The translations under genes and the position numbers were made by a program. From contig CM066733.1 in NCBI GenBank assembly GCA_033961575.1, positions 139,426,421 through 139,490,420 on the forward strand: 64,000 nucleotides of DNA, given 5' to 3'. Position 1 is the first letter of the stretch, and each line of letters starts with the position of its first letter. Below are positions 1 to 12,529 of this stretch, piece by piece. Source of the DNA: Aselliscus stoliczkanus (taxonomy: Eukaryota; Chordata; Mammalia; Chiroptera; Hipposideridae). A model generated the notes under the pieces. It saw only the letters and a program-made list of their open reading frames with translations. It searched no databases and was not told where the DNA came from.

Positions 1-2684
1 CCCATTTTTGATTTGAAAAAATGTTCGACATGCCCACGTGTCTTTCTCTGGCTGAGGTTTTTGTCCATTTCATAGTTTTTAAATCCAGCCATAGACATTA
101 ACTATGTTCTAATTTGGGGCTGAAGTCATCCTCATCCTTATTTTGTTATATTGTCTTGGGAAAAATATCAAGGAATGTAATGTTATTTTAATTTTCTATA
201 CATATGATCTTTGAATATTGTTTTGATTTCTCATCACAAGGCCTCATCCACATAAAAATGGAAAATGTGAGACATCACCATTTTATCACTCAAGATACAT
301 GCCGAAGAAAGCCTCTGTTTGGTTGATAAAAGGAACAATTTTTTCCCACTAGTGTGTGTGATGCAGTTTTTTTTATCCCCACAATGAGATCCACCCAGTA
401 CAAAAATGAGAATTTGGTCCCTCAATACATAGTTTTTCTTGTATGATATGTCAGCTTTATGAACTGTCCATACTTTTCATTCATACTGACTTACATGCTT
501 AGAGAAAATTTTAAAAGAGAGAAGTTTAAAAGTAAAAAAAAAAATGTAACCACTGCTAGTCTAATATTTAAGAATTGGAACCATCAGTTACTTTATCAGA
601 TTGATTCTTTAAATAAAAAGCTGTGGAAAGACTCAAAGTATTATGAACTAAGATGTATTTTGCAGAATAAGGCTCTATTTTAATAGCTAATTCTAAAAGG
701 CAGAAACATTGCACATCCACCCCAGCAGCCCATCCAGAACGTCTCTGGCCTGGCAGCCCTGAAAGGTTGGGAAGGCGTGGACCCCCCTCCACATAATTAT
801 GCCTCTGTCTGAGCATTCCTACAAGCCAGCCAATAAGTTGCAGTTCTATAAAGAAAATAAATGTGTGTGAATCGCGTTGTTGTAACATAGCTCCAGGGCT
901 TTCCCTATTTAAAGGGCAACATTAGGCCAGCAGAGAGGAAGTATGTGGGTTTTCCTGAGTCCCCAAGGTATGGTGAAGGGAAAAAAACAAACCTGTCTCC
1001 AGGAAGGTCCCAGGCAGGAAAGAACTAGACAGACTGTAAAACCCAACGTAGTTTCCATTTTTCTTAAAATGGAAAGAAGGAAAATGAACATTAAGGTAGT
1101 AAGAAGATACCATGGGCTTTATCAGCATCTTCATGGTCATTACCAATTAAATCTCTGGTGATCAGCGTTAATTTAAGGTGGCCCACCTGATAATTTTCTG
1201 TGTATGTGAAAGGTCTTGCATTTATTATGGCCAATATAGTTCACCCTTATGTTAATTCCTTAAATTATTTAAGTGAAATCTATAATATTCAGAGACCGAT
1301 TTTGGGTATCTCAATAGCTATTTTAAAAGGAGGGAAAAGTAAACTCATCCATCTCTTTGATTTACCCAGAAAAACTGACTTTCTGGTTTCATTTTTATAT
1401 CCTTTATTAACATAATGATTTTTCAGTCATCTTTCTCTGGTGTTCGTAAATATATTCTGTAAGTAGAAAGTTCTGAAATTTAAATGAAGATCTATGTAAT
1501 AAAGTAAAGGAATTAAATACACCCTTCAAAAATGATCTAATATTGAAAATGAGAGAGAAGTCCTTAAAACCCATAATTTGAGATTTACACTCTGCAATCA
1601 ATTCAGTGCTGCATTGGCACTTAAAAAAAAAACAACAGTAGCTTAAAAGAGAGAAAAATCTGGATTAACACTGAATATCCTGATACATACCACTTTTTTA
1701 ATACTTAATGGAGTCAAACTGACACAACCTCTAAAAATTGTACTCTAGTCACAATAGGAAAAGGCAGTCTTGTCTACCACATAGTAGTATGCCCAGTTTT
1801 AACAGTGAAAGCTTTCTTTTCCCCCTTTCTTCCTCAAAATATCCTTCATTCAGTCATTTTTCACATGGTCCCAGCAGCACATTTCACAAAGTGAGAGCTC
1901 TCCCTCAGAGTAGATGAGAGATAATCAAACTAGTACAAGATATATAAATCTATGTCACTTCATCAGCATGGTAGCTTAAGCACTCCTAAATTCCAATCAT
2001 ATTTTTAAGCCTAACTTACTAGTAAAAGTATATACTTTGAGACAAAAATTAATTTCATCACATCATTAGAGTATACTGTGAATACTACGGAACCACTTAG
2101 ATGCAATTTATTTACAGTTGTCTTTTGGCCTTTTGAAATAGTTAATCTTCCACTATTGAGTATTTGCTCTGTACTTATTGGTGGGCTGTATCACACCGTT
2201 TTATTTGACAAAGCAGAATAAACTTCTAGAACTGAAATATGTTCTAGAGGGGAATGTAATGGCAAAAATAATCATCAAATTAATGGGACCATTTCCTGAG
2301 AGAAAGCACATCTCCAAATAGTTCAAACTCAAGTTTCAAAGAGCAGCATGGGGCTCAACTGTAATTTGACCGTGACCAAAGGGTGGTGAGAACAAAGTTA
2401 GGATACTTCCAAACCATTTTCATTTTTTTTTTTTGTCAATCATTAAGCTTTAGTCTGTATGGAAATGTAAACCACCATTAACATTTCTAGAAAACAACCA
2501 AAACATAGTCCACTTAAGCTTTTTCATAGTCCACTTAGGCTTTTTCAAATTCACAAATCCCATTGTATATGCTGTAAGATTTCTGGCAAAAAAAAAAAAG
2601 AATGAAAGAAAAATGGAGTGTCCTGTGGCAGCTATTCCCACCGAAAGCCAACCCTAGGCAAGGATCATTTTTAACTATGCTAGG

Positions 2685-2692
<8 letters not shown>

Positions 2693-2776
<84 letters not shown>
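2693..2776. repeat. (CT)n-(AT)n compound microsatellite
   Basis: About 18 CT units (2693-2728) run directly into about 24 AT units (2729-2776). It is perfect or nearly perfect and therefore probably polymorphic. Confidence 0.97.
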
Positions 2777-2782
<6 letters not shown>

Positions 2783-3530
2783 TAGCTTGTCAGATTGCTA
2801 GCACAGCTGTGCATAAGAGCAAAGCACTGTGGATTGGTGTTTCTCACCAATGGGGATGCTGTTGGTATTTGGAACTGGGCAATTCTTTGTTGTACAGAAA
2901 TGTCACACCTTATAAGCTGTTTGCTGTACCAGCCCCTGCTGACTAAATGCCAGTAGCATGACCAGTCATTGTAAAAACCAAACAAAAAGCCCTCCCCAAC
3001 ATCCCCCAGGTTCAAGTGCCCTCCTGGGAGAGCAAGTACCACCTCCCTTCAATACCATTGTCTGTTGCAATTTGAGGACACACAGGAAAAAACGCCTGTC
3101 AAAACATCATCTCGGCTTGCCTTGCATTTCTTTGGGCTCTGAGTCGTTTCTTCCCCCTTCATTTTGAGCCTTCTGCTTCAATGCAGCTTTTATTTGCGAG
3201 TTCTTCAGTGCGGAGGTTACTGGGTCACCATGGCAGCTCTAAGGGGCAGAATCACTGGGCCATTCCCTGCATGTACTTACAGGAGAGATGTCACAGGAAG
3301 CAAACCTTTTCTTTTTTTGGCCTCACGATTTTACTTCAGACCTACACTGTTGCTCATAATCTTTATCAATGTCATGAGGATCGTGCATGGCTTAACCACA
3401 AACGTGATGGCTGACAATCTACATAAACAAAACCTGTGACCTATGAGCATCGCCATTCGATTTAACCTGGTAAGGTGCATTCCATGAGTTCCAAAATAGT
3501 TACCTGTTTATCCTATTAAAGAAGCATTTA

Positions 3531-3641
3531 AGGCCGGCCGAGTGGCGCAATGGTTAAGCGCTGGCTTGGGAAGCCAGCGGCCCTGGTTCGGGTCCCACAT
3601 ATGAGGGCCAGTGACACTGCCCTCAAAAAAAAAAAAAAAAA
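3531..3641 (+). mobile_element. Short tRNA-derived SINE (head-only form)
   Basis: The element starts GGCCGGCCGAGTGGCGCAAT and carries a tRNA-like A box (TGGCGCAATGG) and B box (GGTTCGGGTCC). It then passes straight into a poly(A) tail after 'GACACTGCCCTC'. The 7-bp direct repeat GCATTTA flanks it (3524-3530 and 3644-3650). It belongs to the same family as the elements near 11.3, 38.0 and 48.1 kb and is the 5' head of the roughly 450-bp form seen elsewhere. Confidence 0.92.
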
Positions 3642-5338
3642 TGGCATTTAATCCACATGCAAATGATGCAAATGTTTGAATTCCCCCTGTGTAAATAGAA
3701 GCCTGGTTCAACTTTTTTAAGATTTGTGACTATTGTGAAGGGTATGTGGATTAACTGTGGATTTCATGCCCATTGTTTTTATACTTCAGTGATCACCATG
3801 CACAAAACAAGATGAGTTTTACCTAGGCGCAACATGATTATACTAACAATGCATAAACATACTTACTCTCTTTGTCGCTTTTTATCACCAAAATTGAATG
3901 GTACATGTGTCTTGAAATGATGTGGATGAATTGTGGCAAATAGAATGGAATTAATGTAGCCACTATAATTTTATAAAAGACTCAAATTTCTAAATATCTT
4001 TTTTGAGACAGAGCAACTCAAAGTTGATAAAGGAGGTTATATTGTGAACTTTTCGATGGTGCTTAAGAATTTGTGTCTTATTATAAATACCAGTGTTTTG
4101 TTTTTGTTTTTTAAGAATAAATTGAAGGGAGTCAATGAGGCAGAATGCCACTCCACCCTCAGGTCAATTTTATGGTATGTTGAAATGCCAATAATATTTG
4201 TGCCACTTGCCAATTTGGGGGGCTTTTCCCATACTGAATGCTTTTGTTAGAGTTCATATCATTGCATCGCTTAGAGAACCTACACAAGGAGAAGTTGCCA
4301 TTACAATGCTAACTAGTGTTAGAAAACATTCTGCATGAATCTAGGGTCAAACCACTTTCATTACTTAAAATATAGGCACTAATTTTTTTTTGATATTTTA
4401 AAATATTTCTTCAGTGGCTTAGAAATGTGCCAATGTGTTCAAACGCTTCTGTACCGATTTCACCAGATTTGGTACCTACCAAAAATTCAAGCTAGACCTT
4501 TTTCTCTATGTAACCATCATTTTTAAATGAAGAACTCTATTCGTTCTTTTCTATGTCAAGCTTTGGTTAAAGTGATAAGGGGGGTAAGCTGTGATCATTA
4601 TCAGACTGACTGACTGATTTCCAATGAGTAACCTACTCCTGCATATTACACAGGTATAATATCTGTGAGTGTCCATAACTGGAACTGTATACTGATTAAC
4701 ATGACAGTTTCTCTTTTTCATTGTTGTAATTCTTGATCTGTACTGTATTATAGTATGTGGGTATAAATATCTGCGAGTATACACACATATGTATATGTAT
4801 TCCACTATTGTAACCTGAAAGACTATGTATTATCTTTTTTATTCTGTACTGGTGTTTGTGTTATTTAAGAAGCAAAATTATGCTCTATTTAGTTGTATAA
4901 TATTATAGGATACTTTGCTGTGCACAATTCCAAGTGCCTTAGAACATTGTTTAGCTTACTTAAGTATATATAATGCAAATATGTATAAAATTGGGAAAAG
5001 TTACCTCAATAAAATAATTGGGAAATGCCCAGCTTTAGTTTGTTCCAATTTCTATTGTATTCAGACAGTGCTCAGTCTTTTTAAGTTAGAAGCTCACAGA
5101 ATTCTCACCAGTAAAACAAGAATAAAACAGCTTTTCTAATTGCCTGTTATTTCAACTCCATCTAACTGAAATTTTTTTTGTATGTAAGGCCTTGTGATTT
5201 GTACCTTTTATTGAAAATATCAGTCTAAGAATTACTGCTTTAAACAGCAACTTACAGTATATATTTTTAAAACTTGCTGTCTTTTTATACCTGAGGATAA
5301 TTGATATTGATGTTTATATTGGCATTGTTATGTATAAA

Positions 5339-5381
5339 AATAAAAGATAGTCCCTCTAGAGTTTATAATATAGAAAATAAA
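5339..5381 (+). promoter_or_regulatory. Clustered polyadenylation signals
   Basis: AATAAA occurs at 5339-5344 and again at 5376-5381, close to the point where the unique AT-rich stretch gives way to repeat-bearing intergenic sequence. These are candidate end signals for the upstream + strand gene (probably PHACTR2). No poly(A) site can be proven from sequence alone. Confidence 0.35.
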
Positions 5382-5672
5382 CAGACTTCCTCATTATGCT
5401 TACTATTTAATGTATTATAAGCAAAGAGAGAGGTTGGGGACATATTTTGATCAGAAAAGGAATTAGAATATACTTTTCATGTTTTTCCACAGTGCTTACA
5501 AATGGCAACTGAGCCTCCCTCAACTCCAGGACAAGGGCAAAGGTATGAGAAGAAAGTCAGAAAGCAATTTGGGTACTACTATTCTAGACAGAATACATAT
5601 GATGAGGTTAGGACCAGGAAATTAAAAGTAGGTTTGAAAAATTGGCCCCAGATATTAAAAATTAGTGGTACA

Positions 5673-5783
5673 GGGGCGGCTGGGTGGCTTAGTTGGTTAG
5701 AGCACATGCTCTGAACAACAAGGTTGCCAGTTTAATCTCTGCATGGACCACTTTGATCTGCATGCTCCTAAAAAAAAAAAAAA
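5673..5783 (+). mobile_element. tRNA-derived SINE, second family (Rhin-1-like monomer)
   Basis: Its head differs from the GGCCGGCCGAGTGG family: it reads GGCTGGGTGGCTTAGTTGG, then GCATGCTCTGAACAACAAGG, and ends in poly(A). It lies between perfect 12-bp target-site duplications ATTAGTGGTACA (5661-5672 and 5784-5795). The A box is clear; the B box is decayed (CCAGTTTAATC). Confidence 0.9.
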
Positions 5784-5795
5784 ATTAGTGGTACA

Positions 5796-8509
5796 TCCTA
5801 AAGGGAGGTGCAGTAATTCAACAACCACTTTTCATTTTTGCTCATACTAAAGCAAGTTCTACATGGAAATATTACTTTTTAAAACCCCGTGGAAGAAAGA
5901 AATGGACAATGTTTTCCTTTTACACAGTGTTTTGATGGCATCAGATTTATTGTGATTGAACTCTCCGCAGGACCTCAGCTCAGGCATCTGCATGAAGTCG
6001 CTGCTCCTTGGCTGCTGTCCATAGACAAGACAAGCCCTTATCAGTTCATGAGCTTTGAACTCTGCTCTTTAAAAGGTGGTCACTGCAGCAGAGAACATAA
6101 AACTCTAGTGAAAGTCTAAGAACCTAAAATTTCTGTGAAGGTTTTTTACTCCTTAGCTAAAAACAGGTACCATTTCTAGCATTTTTAAGGGGAGAAAAAA
6201 AAGCTGTGAGGTGGTAACTTTTCATAATTCGATTAATATCCTAGGGAGGAGAGAACAGGTATTTTCAATACTTAAGGACCTAAGATTTGTTCCTGGATGG
6301 ACTTTTGACCTTGGTTGGCCCAGGTCACACAATTGAATAGAGAGCAAAGAACTTGCCCTGAATTTTTCACGTAGGTGTACTCAACAGTTCAAACTTCAGC
6401 TATAAATCATTTTTGCCCACAGTTTGTTTGTTACACCATTAGTTCAGTCTCTGATTCCCTTTGATATCTTGGTCATTACCTCTCTGAGTCTTTCCCAGCC
6501 AATTCATTTTCAGCTACCATGTTATTCTTCCTGAAGGACAACTCTCATAGTATTCCTACTCAGAATGTTCCAGTGAGGCCCGCTGCCTACCAAATGACTC
6601 CCAGGTGCTTAATCTTACCCTCACAATTTATAGTTACATCACAGACCACGGTTCCAAATTACTCTCCTTTTATTTCTCACTTGGGCCAAATCAAATGATA
6701 CTCATTTTTCCCCAAACACAATTATGCACTCTTCCAACATTACAACTGTTTGTATGCCTTTCTCTCCAACTGGAATTCTTTTCTATTTATTAAAACCCCA
6801 CCCATCCTCCTAGGAAGGACTCACATGTCTCTTCCAGCTATTGCATTATAGATTCTTTAAAGTGTTAAATAGCATATATAAATTTAACAGATTTTCTTTA
6901 ATATGTACTTTGAATGACCAAATGTGACTATAACAAGCATGTTAACACTTTCAAATCTATTTGTAAGTATAGTAAATCATATTTTCTTAAACATTTCAGT
7001 ATTATTTACAAATCTAAAATGTTTAGCCTTTTCAACTTTACAAGTCTAAAATTAGGTAGTTTAAATTGGAATTGTATAGCTAATTGGTCCAATTCTACAA
7101 TATTCCAGGCTTTAAAAAGATTACAAATACTTTAATACCAAGTACATGTAGACTGTCTCAATAATTACAAAACAAACAACACAAAAATACTACTTTTAGC
7201 TTTGATTTAATATCCACATTTAATTCTAAATGTTTCCAGGAACTAAGAAAGCAGATTTCAAATATTGAGGCAAGCTGCAGTTACTGGTTTGACAATTCAC
7301 CATTTGCTTAATGGTCAAAAATCCATGACTGAGAAATACATCCTATGGGCTTCCTACTTTTCAGAAGAATCAGTTTGAACCACAGAGACATATTCAGAAC
7401 CATTTTTCAATCTGATAACTTTAAGGGTTAAACCAGATTAGAACTCCATCCTAAACAAACTGTAGAGTTGTGTTCAGGATGGTGCAATTTAAGTATGAAA
7501 GCTGAACTGAAGATGGCAGCTAAAGAGATAGAAAACTAAAGAGCATAACAATGGATAAATCTTGAAGGTCCTTGGAAACCTTCTAAAGGCGTTTGGAATT
7601 TATTCTTAAGACAAGAGGGATCCACTGAAGTATTTTACTTAAACTCAGAGGCTACACCCTCAGATCTGCCCAAATCATGCTGCCCACAATGTAGACTGGA
7701 TTGGATTACTATTACCATAATTTTGCTTGGAGGTGATGGTGGCCTCAACTAAGGTATTAACTATTGGAGTGAAGTGGCATAATGAATTCAAGGGACATTT
7801 GAAGTGACTGTTGCATAAGGGAATTGAGGGAAATAGAAAAGTAAAGACTATACCCATGTATTTGATTTGGGCAACTAGGTGAAGGCATAGAGTTAAATTC
7901 ATAAGGCATGCATGATCTAATTATCCATGTTTTTAAAAAGTTTTCATGTTTCAATAGTGTCTTTGTCACTTAAATGAAAGGGGACTGATAATGATTTGTG
8001 AGTTTTTTTATAACTTAAAGCTAGAATGACTGCAACAGAAATACACCAAAGAATACTCAAAATTCATTTTATAATTTAAAAAGCACGGTAAAGAAAATTA
8101 ATTTGGATTACTATTTCCAAAGAGTATTCACCAGTGAAACATATGTATTTTTGATGCTTAAGAAAGGAGCCTGTGAACAGAAAGCCAACCAACATCAAAT
8201 TTGTGTAGTTAAAAAGAATTTTAAAGGGATTAGAAGCAAGTAAAAGAATCTAACTGTGTAATATAAAGGATGTGAAAGGTACCAGAAATTGAGGGAAAGC
8301 AAAAGGACTGGGTTCTAGGAAGCTGACAAGTTGGGTCAAGATGCAAGCTGACAAGATTCCCAGGATGTGAACCTGATTTGAGGCAAAGCACATTCCCTGA
8401 CAAATCCCAGATATTGCGGAGGTGTTGGTTGCAGGAGATGGCCATCCTGAGGCAACAATGAAATTAGGTGGGTAGCTACACCCAGATGTGAAGAGGACAA
8501 TCACTCATT
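5796..8509. other. Intergenic DNA, no gene seen
   Basis: No exon with support was found on either strand. Part of 6500-6830 resembles an old L2 3' end. The stretch 7540-7760 resembles an ancient mammalian interspersed repeat that I cannot name. The rest is AT-rich unique sequence. Confidence 0.6.
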
Positions 8510-8700
8510 TCCGCTGAGCACTGATCACCAGCCAGGCACGGGGCCAAGCATTTCACACACGTTCTCATTTAATCCAACAACAAACCTCCAAGTGAGGATT
8601 AATGATATTGACATTCCCATTTTACACTGAAGTGGGTAAACAGAAGCCCCCTTGCCTCAGGTTATACAATAAGAGTGAAATAAAACCCAGAAACTAAGTT
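8510..8700 (-). mobile_element. MIR SINE fossil
   Basis: In reverse orientation it matches the MIR core and 3' part: the 'ctcatttaatccaacaacaaacc' stretch and the 'cccattttacactgaag' stretch are the complements of the standard MIR consensus segments. It is strongly diverged with no recognisable flanking duplication. Confidence 0.75.
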
Positions 8701-10429
8701 CAGATAGTATATATACCAAGCATACCACTGTTATTTAATATTATAGGGAAAGTTTTGTGCTTCTGTGGAAAGTGATGCACGTTTTAGACAAGCACACCCT
8801 CCCAATTCTGACTTTATATAGAATCAAAAGAGCTTTGCACTTTTCCTTGCTTTTGAGCTTTTTTACAATTTTTTAAGTTACAGAAAGCTGACAGCAATGT
8901 AAAATAATTCTTGTCACTAGGGAAGATGCTAGTTTTGTCTCCATTTGCACATTCTTCTCCATATTCCTGCTCTATAACTGTTTCTGTTCTTTGAATTGTC
9001 TCCTGAACTAGTTGTAACATCTTAACTGGTTCCCTCCTAATAATGTATTAAATAGAATCTCTAACATGTGCTCACTTTATATATATGTATATATTATACA
9101 TATGACATATATATGTATATATTATACATATGACATATACATATATATGTCATAATTCTACCATTAAAAAAATTCTCCTTTAACAATATTGAACCAGATT
9201 ATATTAGAATCTAACCTGCCTCCTCTTTGGTTTTTGTATTTAAGTATCTTTATTTTTATACAAATGTAGTACTTCAAATCTTCACTGCAAACATGAAAAT
9301 AATAAAGAAATATCTCAAATAGAAATTGAAAGTTTCCTGCAACCCCAGCTCCTCATGGTAATTGCTGTGAGCAGTTGGGTGTATAGTCAAGCAGATGTTC
9401 TTCTGTGTTTGTTCTGTCATATTCCTTTGTAAAATGGTTTTTCTATTTATAATTTTTAACCAAAAAAATACCATTTACCATAGCATTATGCAAACTGCTT
9501 TTTCTCCAACTTAATAAGTGACCGTCCATGTCAATCTGCCTCTTCCTCATAACAGCCTCACAATAGACCATGATATGAATGTTTTTGTTTAATCCGATAC
9601 TAATGGAATTTTAATTTTTTTCTCTTACAAACGGTGCTACAGTGACTACTATCCTGGTGCATCCATCTTGATGCACTTAACGCTTTTTATAAATTAAGTA
9701 CCTCCATAAGCTCTATTAATATTGTCAAGCATGTAATTTATAATTCCTAGGTACTGCTTCAGTATCCACTTAGCTGTCAATGTCCTGGTGTCACTGCTCA
9801 GAAAGCACTGGCAGCAAATTTGGGCTTTCTACATCAAGAGCACCTCGGGCAAGCCCCAGGGCCTGTACTAAGGCACAGTTTAATAAATTTAATGAATGCA
9901 CTCTGCTAGATATTTTATTCAATAAATACCCGATGAGCTTATATACAGAACCCAGAACAGTTTTTTGACACCTGTAAGCTCACCCTATGTGTTGGCTTTT
10001 TGAAATGGGGTATATTTTAATGCTGTGATTCTCAAGCTATACCTGGGTTCACACTTTGGTTTCTTCACTTGTGGTTCAGGGCCCTTGAGCAAAAATAACT
10101 TTCTGCTCCTCAATCTGTACTCTGTAAAATAAAAGGATAATAACAGTATATCTCCTTAAATCCTTGTGTAAGAATTTAATATGAGAATGTATGTAAAGTG
10201 CCTTAAACTCTGTAATTATTATTGAGTCCTTACTATGCTATACTCTGGAAGTAAAGTTGACAAGACAAAAATCTTTGCCCTCAACTAGGTTACTGCAGTC
10301 TGATTCTAAAGACAGATGAAAATAATTGGGATTTTCAATTTAGTGTAACTGAGTAGAGTAGTGTAATCACCGGATACAGTGAAAACATTTGAAATAGGAT
10401 CTAGTTTTGAAGAACACAGATTTACCTCA
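8701..10429. other. Intergenic DNA, no gene seen
   Basis: Apart from the AT-rich repeat near 9.1 kb, this is unique-looking AT-rich sequence. Short open frames here have no recognisable domain, splice-site context or promoter. Confidence 0.55.
9070..9155. repeat. AT-rich tandem/palindromic repeat
   Basis: A unit of about 36 bp ending ATTATACATATGACATATA occurs twice in a row within a TA-rich tract that can pair with itself. No gene context. Confidence 0.8.
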
Positions 10430-10577
10430 TTGTATTGTGCTGCATTTTTATTGTGCTTCACACAAATTGTGTTTTTACAAATTGAAGGCAAGACCCTCCA
10501 CCAACAAAAAGATTTCAACTCGCTTTATTGCAGTGGTCTGGAACCAAACAAACAATATCTTCAAGGTATGCCTGTAT
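10430..10577. mobile_element. Tigger1-type DNA transposon remnant, internally deleted
   Basis: The right end 'GGTATGCCTGTA' and the preceding 'gctttattgcagtggtctgg' are the complement of the Tigger1 terminal consensus as I remember it. The left part ('acctcattgtattgtgc', 'ttacaaattgaaggc', 'gaccctccacc') matches the other end. Only the two termini remain, so this is an internally deleted non-autonomous copy with no transposase. Confidence 0.65.
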
Positions 10578-10977
10578 AATTTTCTTAGTGGCAGAAATAA
10601 CTAAGCTAACACTTAAAGAACAGGGAGTAAAGAGGAGGAGCCTTTTAGGTGGGCACGCGAAAGCCAATCTCTTTTAGGTACATTTGGGAATTACAAACAG
10701 TTTGATAGGAGTGGGTCACACAGTGGTATGTGGGGAAATAAAGGGACATAATGCTAAATTGATACGTAGAGATCAGATGACAAAGTCTTGCCTGTTATGT
10801 GAAAGAGTTTGGACTTTATCCTGAGTCCAGAGGGTGGACACTTGAAAGTTTTATACAGGGGAATGGCATGATTGGATTAGAGTATTAAAAATGATAAATT
10901 TAATAAATGGGGTAAAGAAGGGATACATTTGAATATTTAGAAGGTAGAATGGACAGAAATTGCTGGCTGACTGCCTT

Positions 10978-11190
10978 AGGGAGACAGTGTAGCATATGGT
11001 TAAGAGTGTGGTCTTCCTGAACCAGACTAATGGGCTATACATCCACTTTCTGTGTGATCTTAGACAAGTCACTTCAATTCTCTGAACCTCAGGCTCTAAT
11101 CTATAAGATAGCTTTAATGTTTTCTAATTGTACTTAACAGGCTTATCAAAGGAATTGAACGACATAATGAATACAAAGTGCATAGTGCAG
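10978..11190 (+). mobile_element. MIR SINE fossil
   Basis: The order of segments is that of MIR: 'agtgtagcatatggttaagagtgtgg', a tRNA-like head, then 'tgtgatcttagacaagtcactt' (the MIR 'gtgaccttgggcaagttactt' core), then 'ctctgaacctcaggctctaatctataa'. Confidence 0.8.
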
Positions 11191-11309
11191 TGTGTTTAGT
11201 GTTAATATTAGACGTGTGTGTGTGTGTGTGTGTAAATAAATAAAATATTACTTAAAAAAAAATCAAGCAATGTAGTTAAGTAGCCAGTCTCTAGTTAGAC
11301 TTGGGTTTA

Positions 11310-11427
11310 TTTTTATTTACTTTTTTTTTTTTTTGAGGGCAGTGTCACTGGCCCTTATATGTGGGACCGAACCGGGGCCGCTGGCTTCCCAAGCCAGCGC
11401 TTAACCACCGCGCCACTCGGCCGGCCC
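11310..11427 (-). mobile_element. Short tRNA-derived SINE (head-only form)
   Basis: Read on the minus strand it starts GGGCCGGCCGAGTGGCGCGG and ends 'CACTGCCCTC' plus poly(A). It is flanked by 15-bp duplications TTAGA[C/T]TTGGGTTTA (11295-11309 and 11428-11442) with one mismatch, so it is fairly young. The A and B boxes are intact. Confidence 0.92.
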
Positions 11428-11442
11428 TTAGATTTGGGTTTA

Positions 11443-12300
11443 AAAGTTCCTGCTCTGCCACTCACTTAATTTTCTTATGCCTCAGTTTTGGTATTTGTAT
11501 GATACTGAAGATTAATAGCTGTAGTAGTATAAGAAAATGTTGTAGTATAAGAAAAACATGAGATAATTCAGATAAACTACCAAACATTAATTTATTTAAA
11601 CAAATATTGATTCAGTATATGTGCCAGGCACTAGTTTAGGCACCAAGGATAGACAAAGTAGTAAATGTTGTATTTTTGATCTGTTGTAGATCAAAACAAA
11701 ATTGAAACCTGCCCTTATGGCGCTTAACTATAATGCATGTCTGGTACATAAAAATGTGTTATGTATTATCTCTACTACAAAGCATATCCCGACACAAGTT
11801 CTGTGGTCTTAATCTAAGTTGTTTCTATAAATTTTATTGTAATCACAAATAATCCATGAAGACATGGGATGGTAATAGGACATAAAGACGCAATCCAAGA
11901 TAACTCAGACATTGGAAAGACGCCAGAAATTGGGAAGGGAAACACAAATGTGAGATGAGGTCTACTGATAAAACTTTGAGTGCCTTACCAGCCTCTTTGG
12001 TGCAGGGAAAGCTATGAGTGTGCTCGCATCTGCCTGAAGTCTTGCTGAGGTGTGCTGATAGCCTATGTACTTAAAGCACGTTAAACCATCTGCGGAAAGG
12101 CTTGGGAGAGAATAAACATTAGTTTCCACCTGATAAGGGATGCAAACACCGAACAGACTCTGAATATATTCGTTCACATGCCTCTACTGTCAAAGCCTCA
12201 GCGGTTTTGGTAACTGGACATTTCAACGCACAGCTCATTGAATGGTGTAACCTAACGGCCTGAGTAAGCCTGGTCCAGCCTAGAAGGGTAAGGCCCTGGC
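11443..12300. other. Upstream flank of LTV1, no gene seen
   Basis: Unique-looking sequence with a weak MIR/L2-like stretch near 11600-11660. No splice-flanked open frame is recognisable. GC content rises toward the CpG island. Confidence 0.5.
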
Positions 12301-12307
12301 ATCCTCT

Positions 12308-12321
12308 GTTGCTAAGGCAAC
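12308..12321. promoter_or_regulatory. Perfect palindromic X-box (RFX binding site)
   Basis: GTTGCTAAGGCAAC is a 14-bp inverted-repeat X-box: half sites GTTGC and GCAAC around a 4-bp centre. It closely matches the consensus GTTGCCATGGCAAC bound by RFX1-4. It lies about 565 bp upstream of the LTV1 start codon, just outside the densest part of the CpG island. The match is seen directly; binding is inferred. Confidence 0.7.
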
Positions 12322-12529
12322 CGGCTCCGCGCCCCGCCAAGAAAAGAGGGAACCTGAAACCTCAGTAACCTGGGAAGAATGTGGCCAACTTCCTTCTGGG
12401 TACGTTTTTTTGTATGTGTGTGTTTGTTTTGTTTTACAGTCGGGAACAAGCTGGATCTACAATGGTCCATGGGGATGCTAAGTCCGTCGCCTCTGTTCTC
12501 GGTAGAGGGCGCTGTAAAAGCAAATTCTG

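Larger units (their letters stand above)
1..5400 (+). other. PHACTR2: Probable PHACTR2 3' UTR (noncoding, tentative)
   Basis: No coding exon is visible. The stretch is AT-rich with long unique-looking segments between about 3.7 and 5.4 kb. It ends with several AATAAA signals (near 5010, 5124, 5339 and 5376), as expected of a long mammalian 3' UTR. The assignment rests on conserved gene order: in human, PHACTR2 lies just upstream of LTV1 on the same strand and has a very long 3' UTR. PHACTR2's C-terminal RPEL-containing coding sequence is not in the window, so this is inference. It holds a (CT)n(AT)n microsatellite and one short SINE. Confidence 0.4.

Noticed and set aside
3531..3610. Possible true tRNA genes at SINE heads
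   Set aside because: A and B boxes are present, but every case continues into a SINE body or poly(A) tail with target-site duplications. None forms a clean isolated tRNA cloverleaf.
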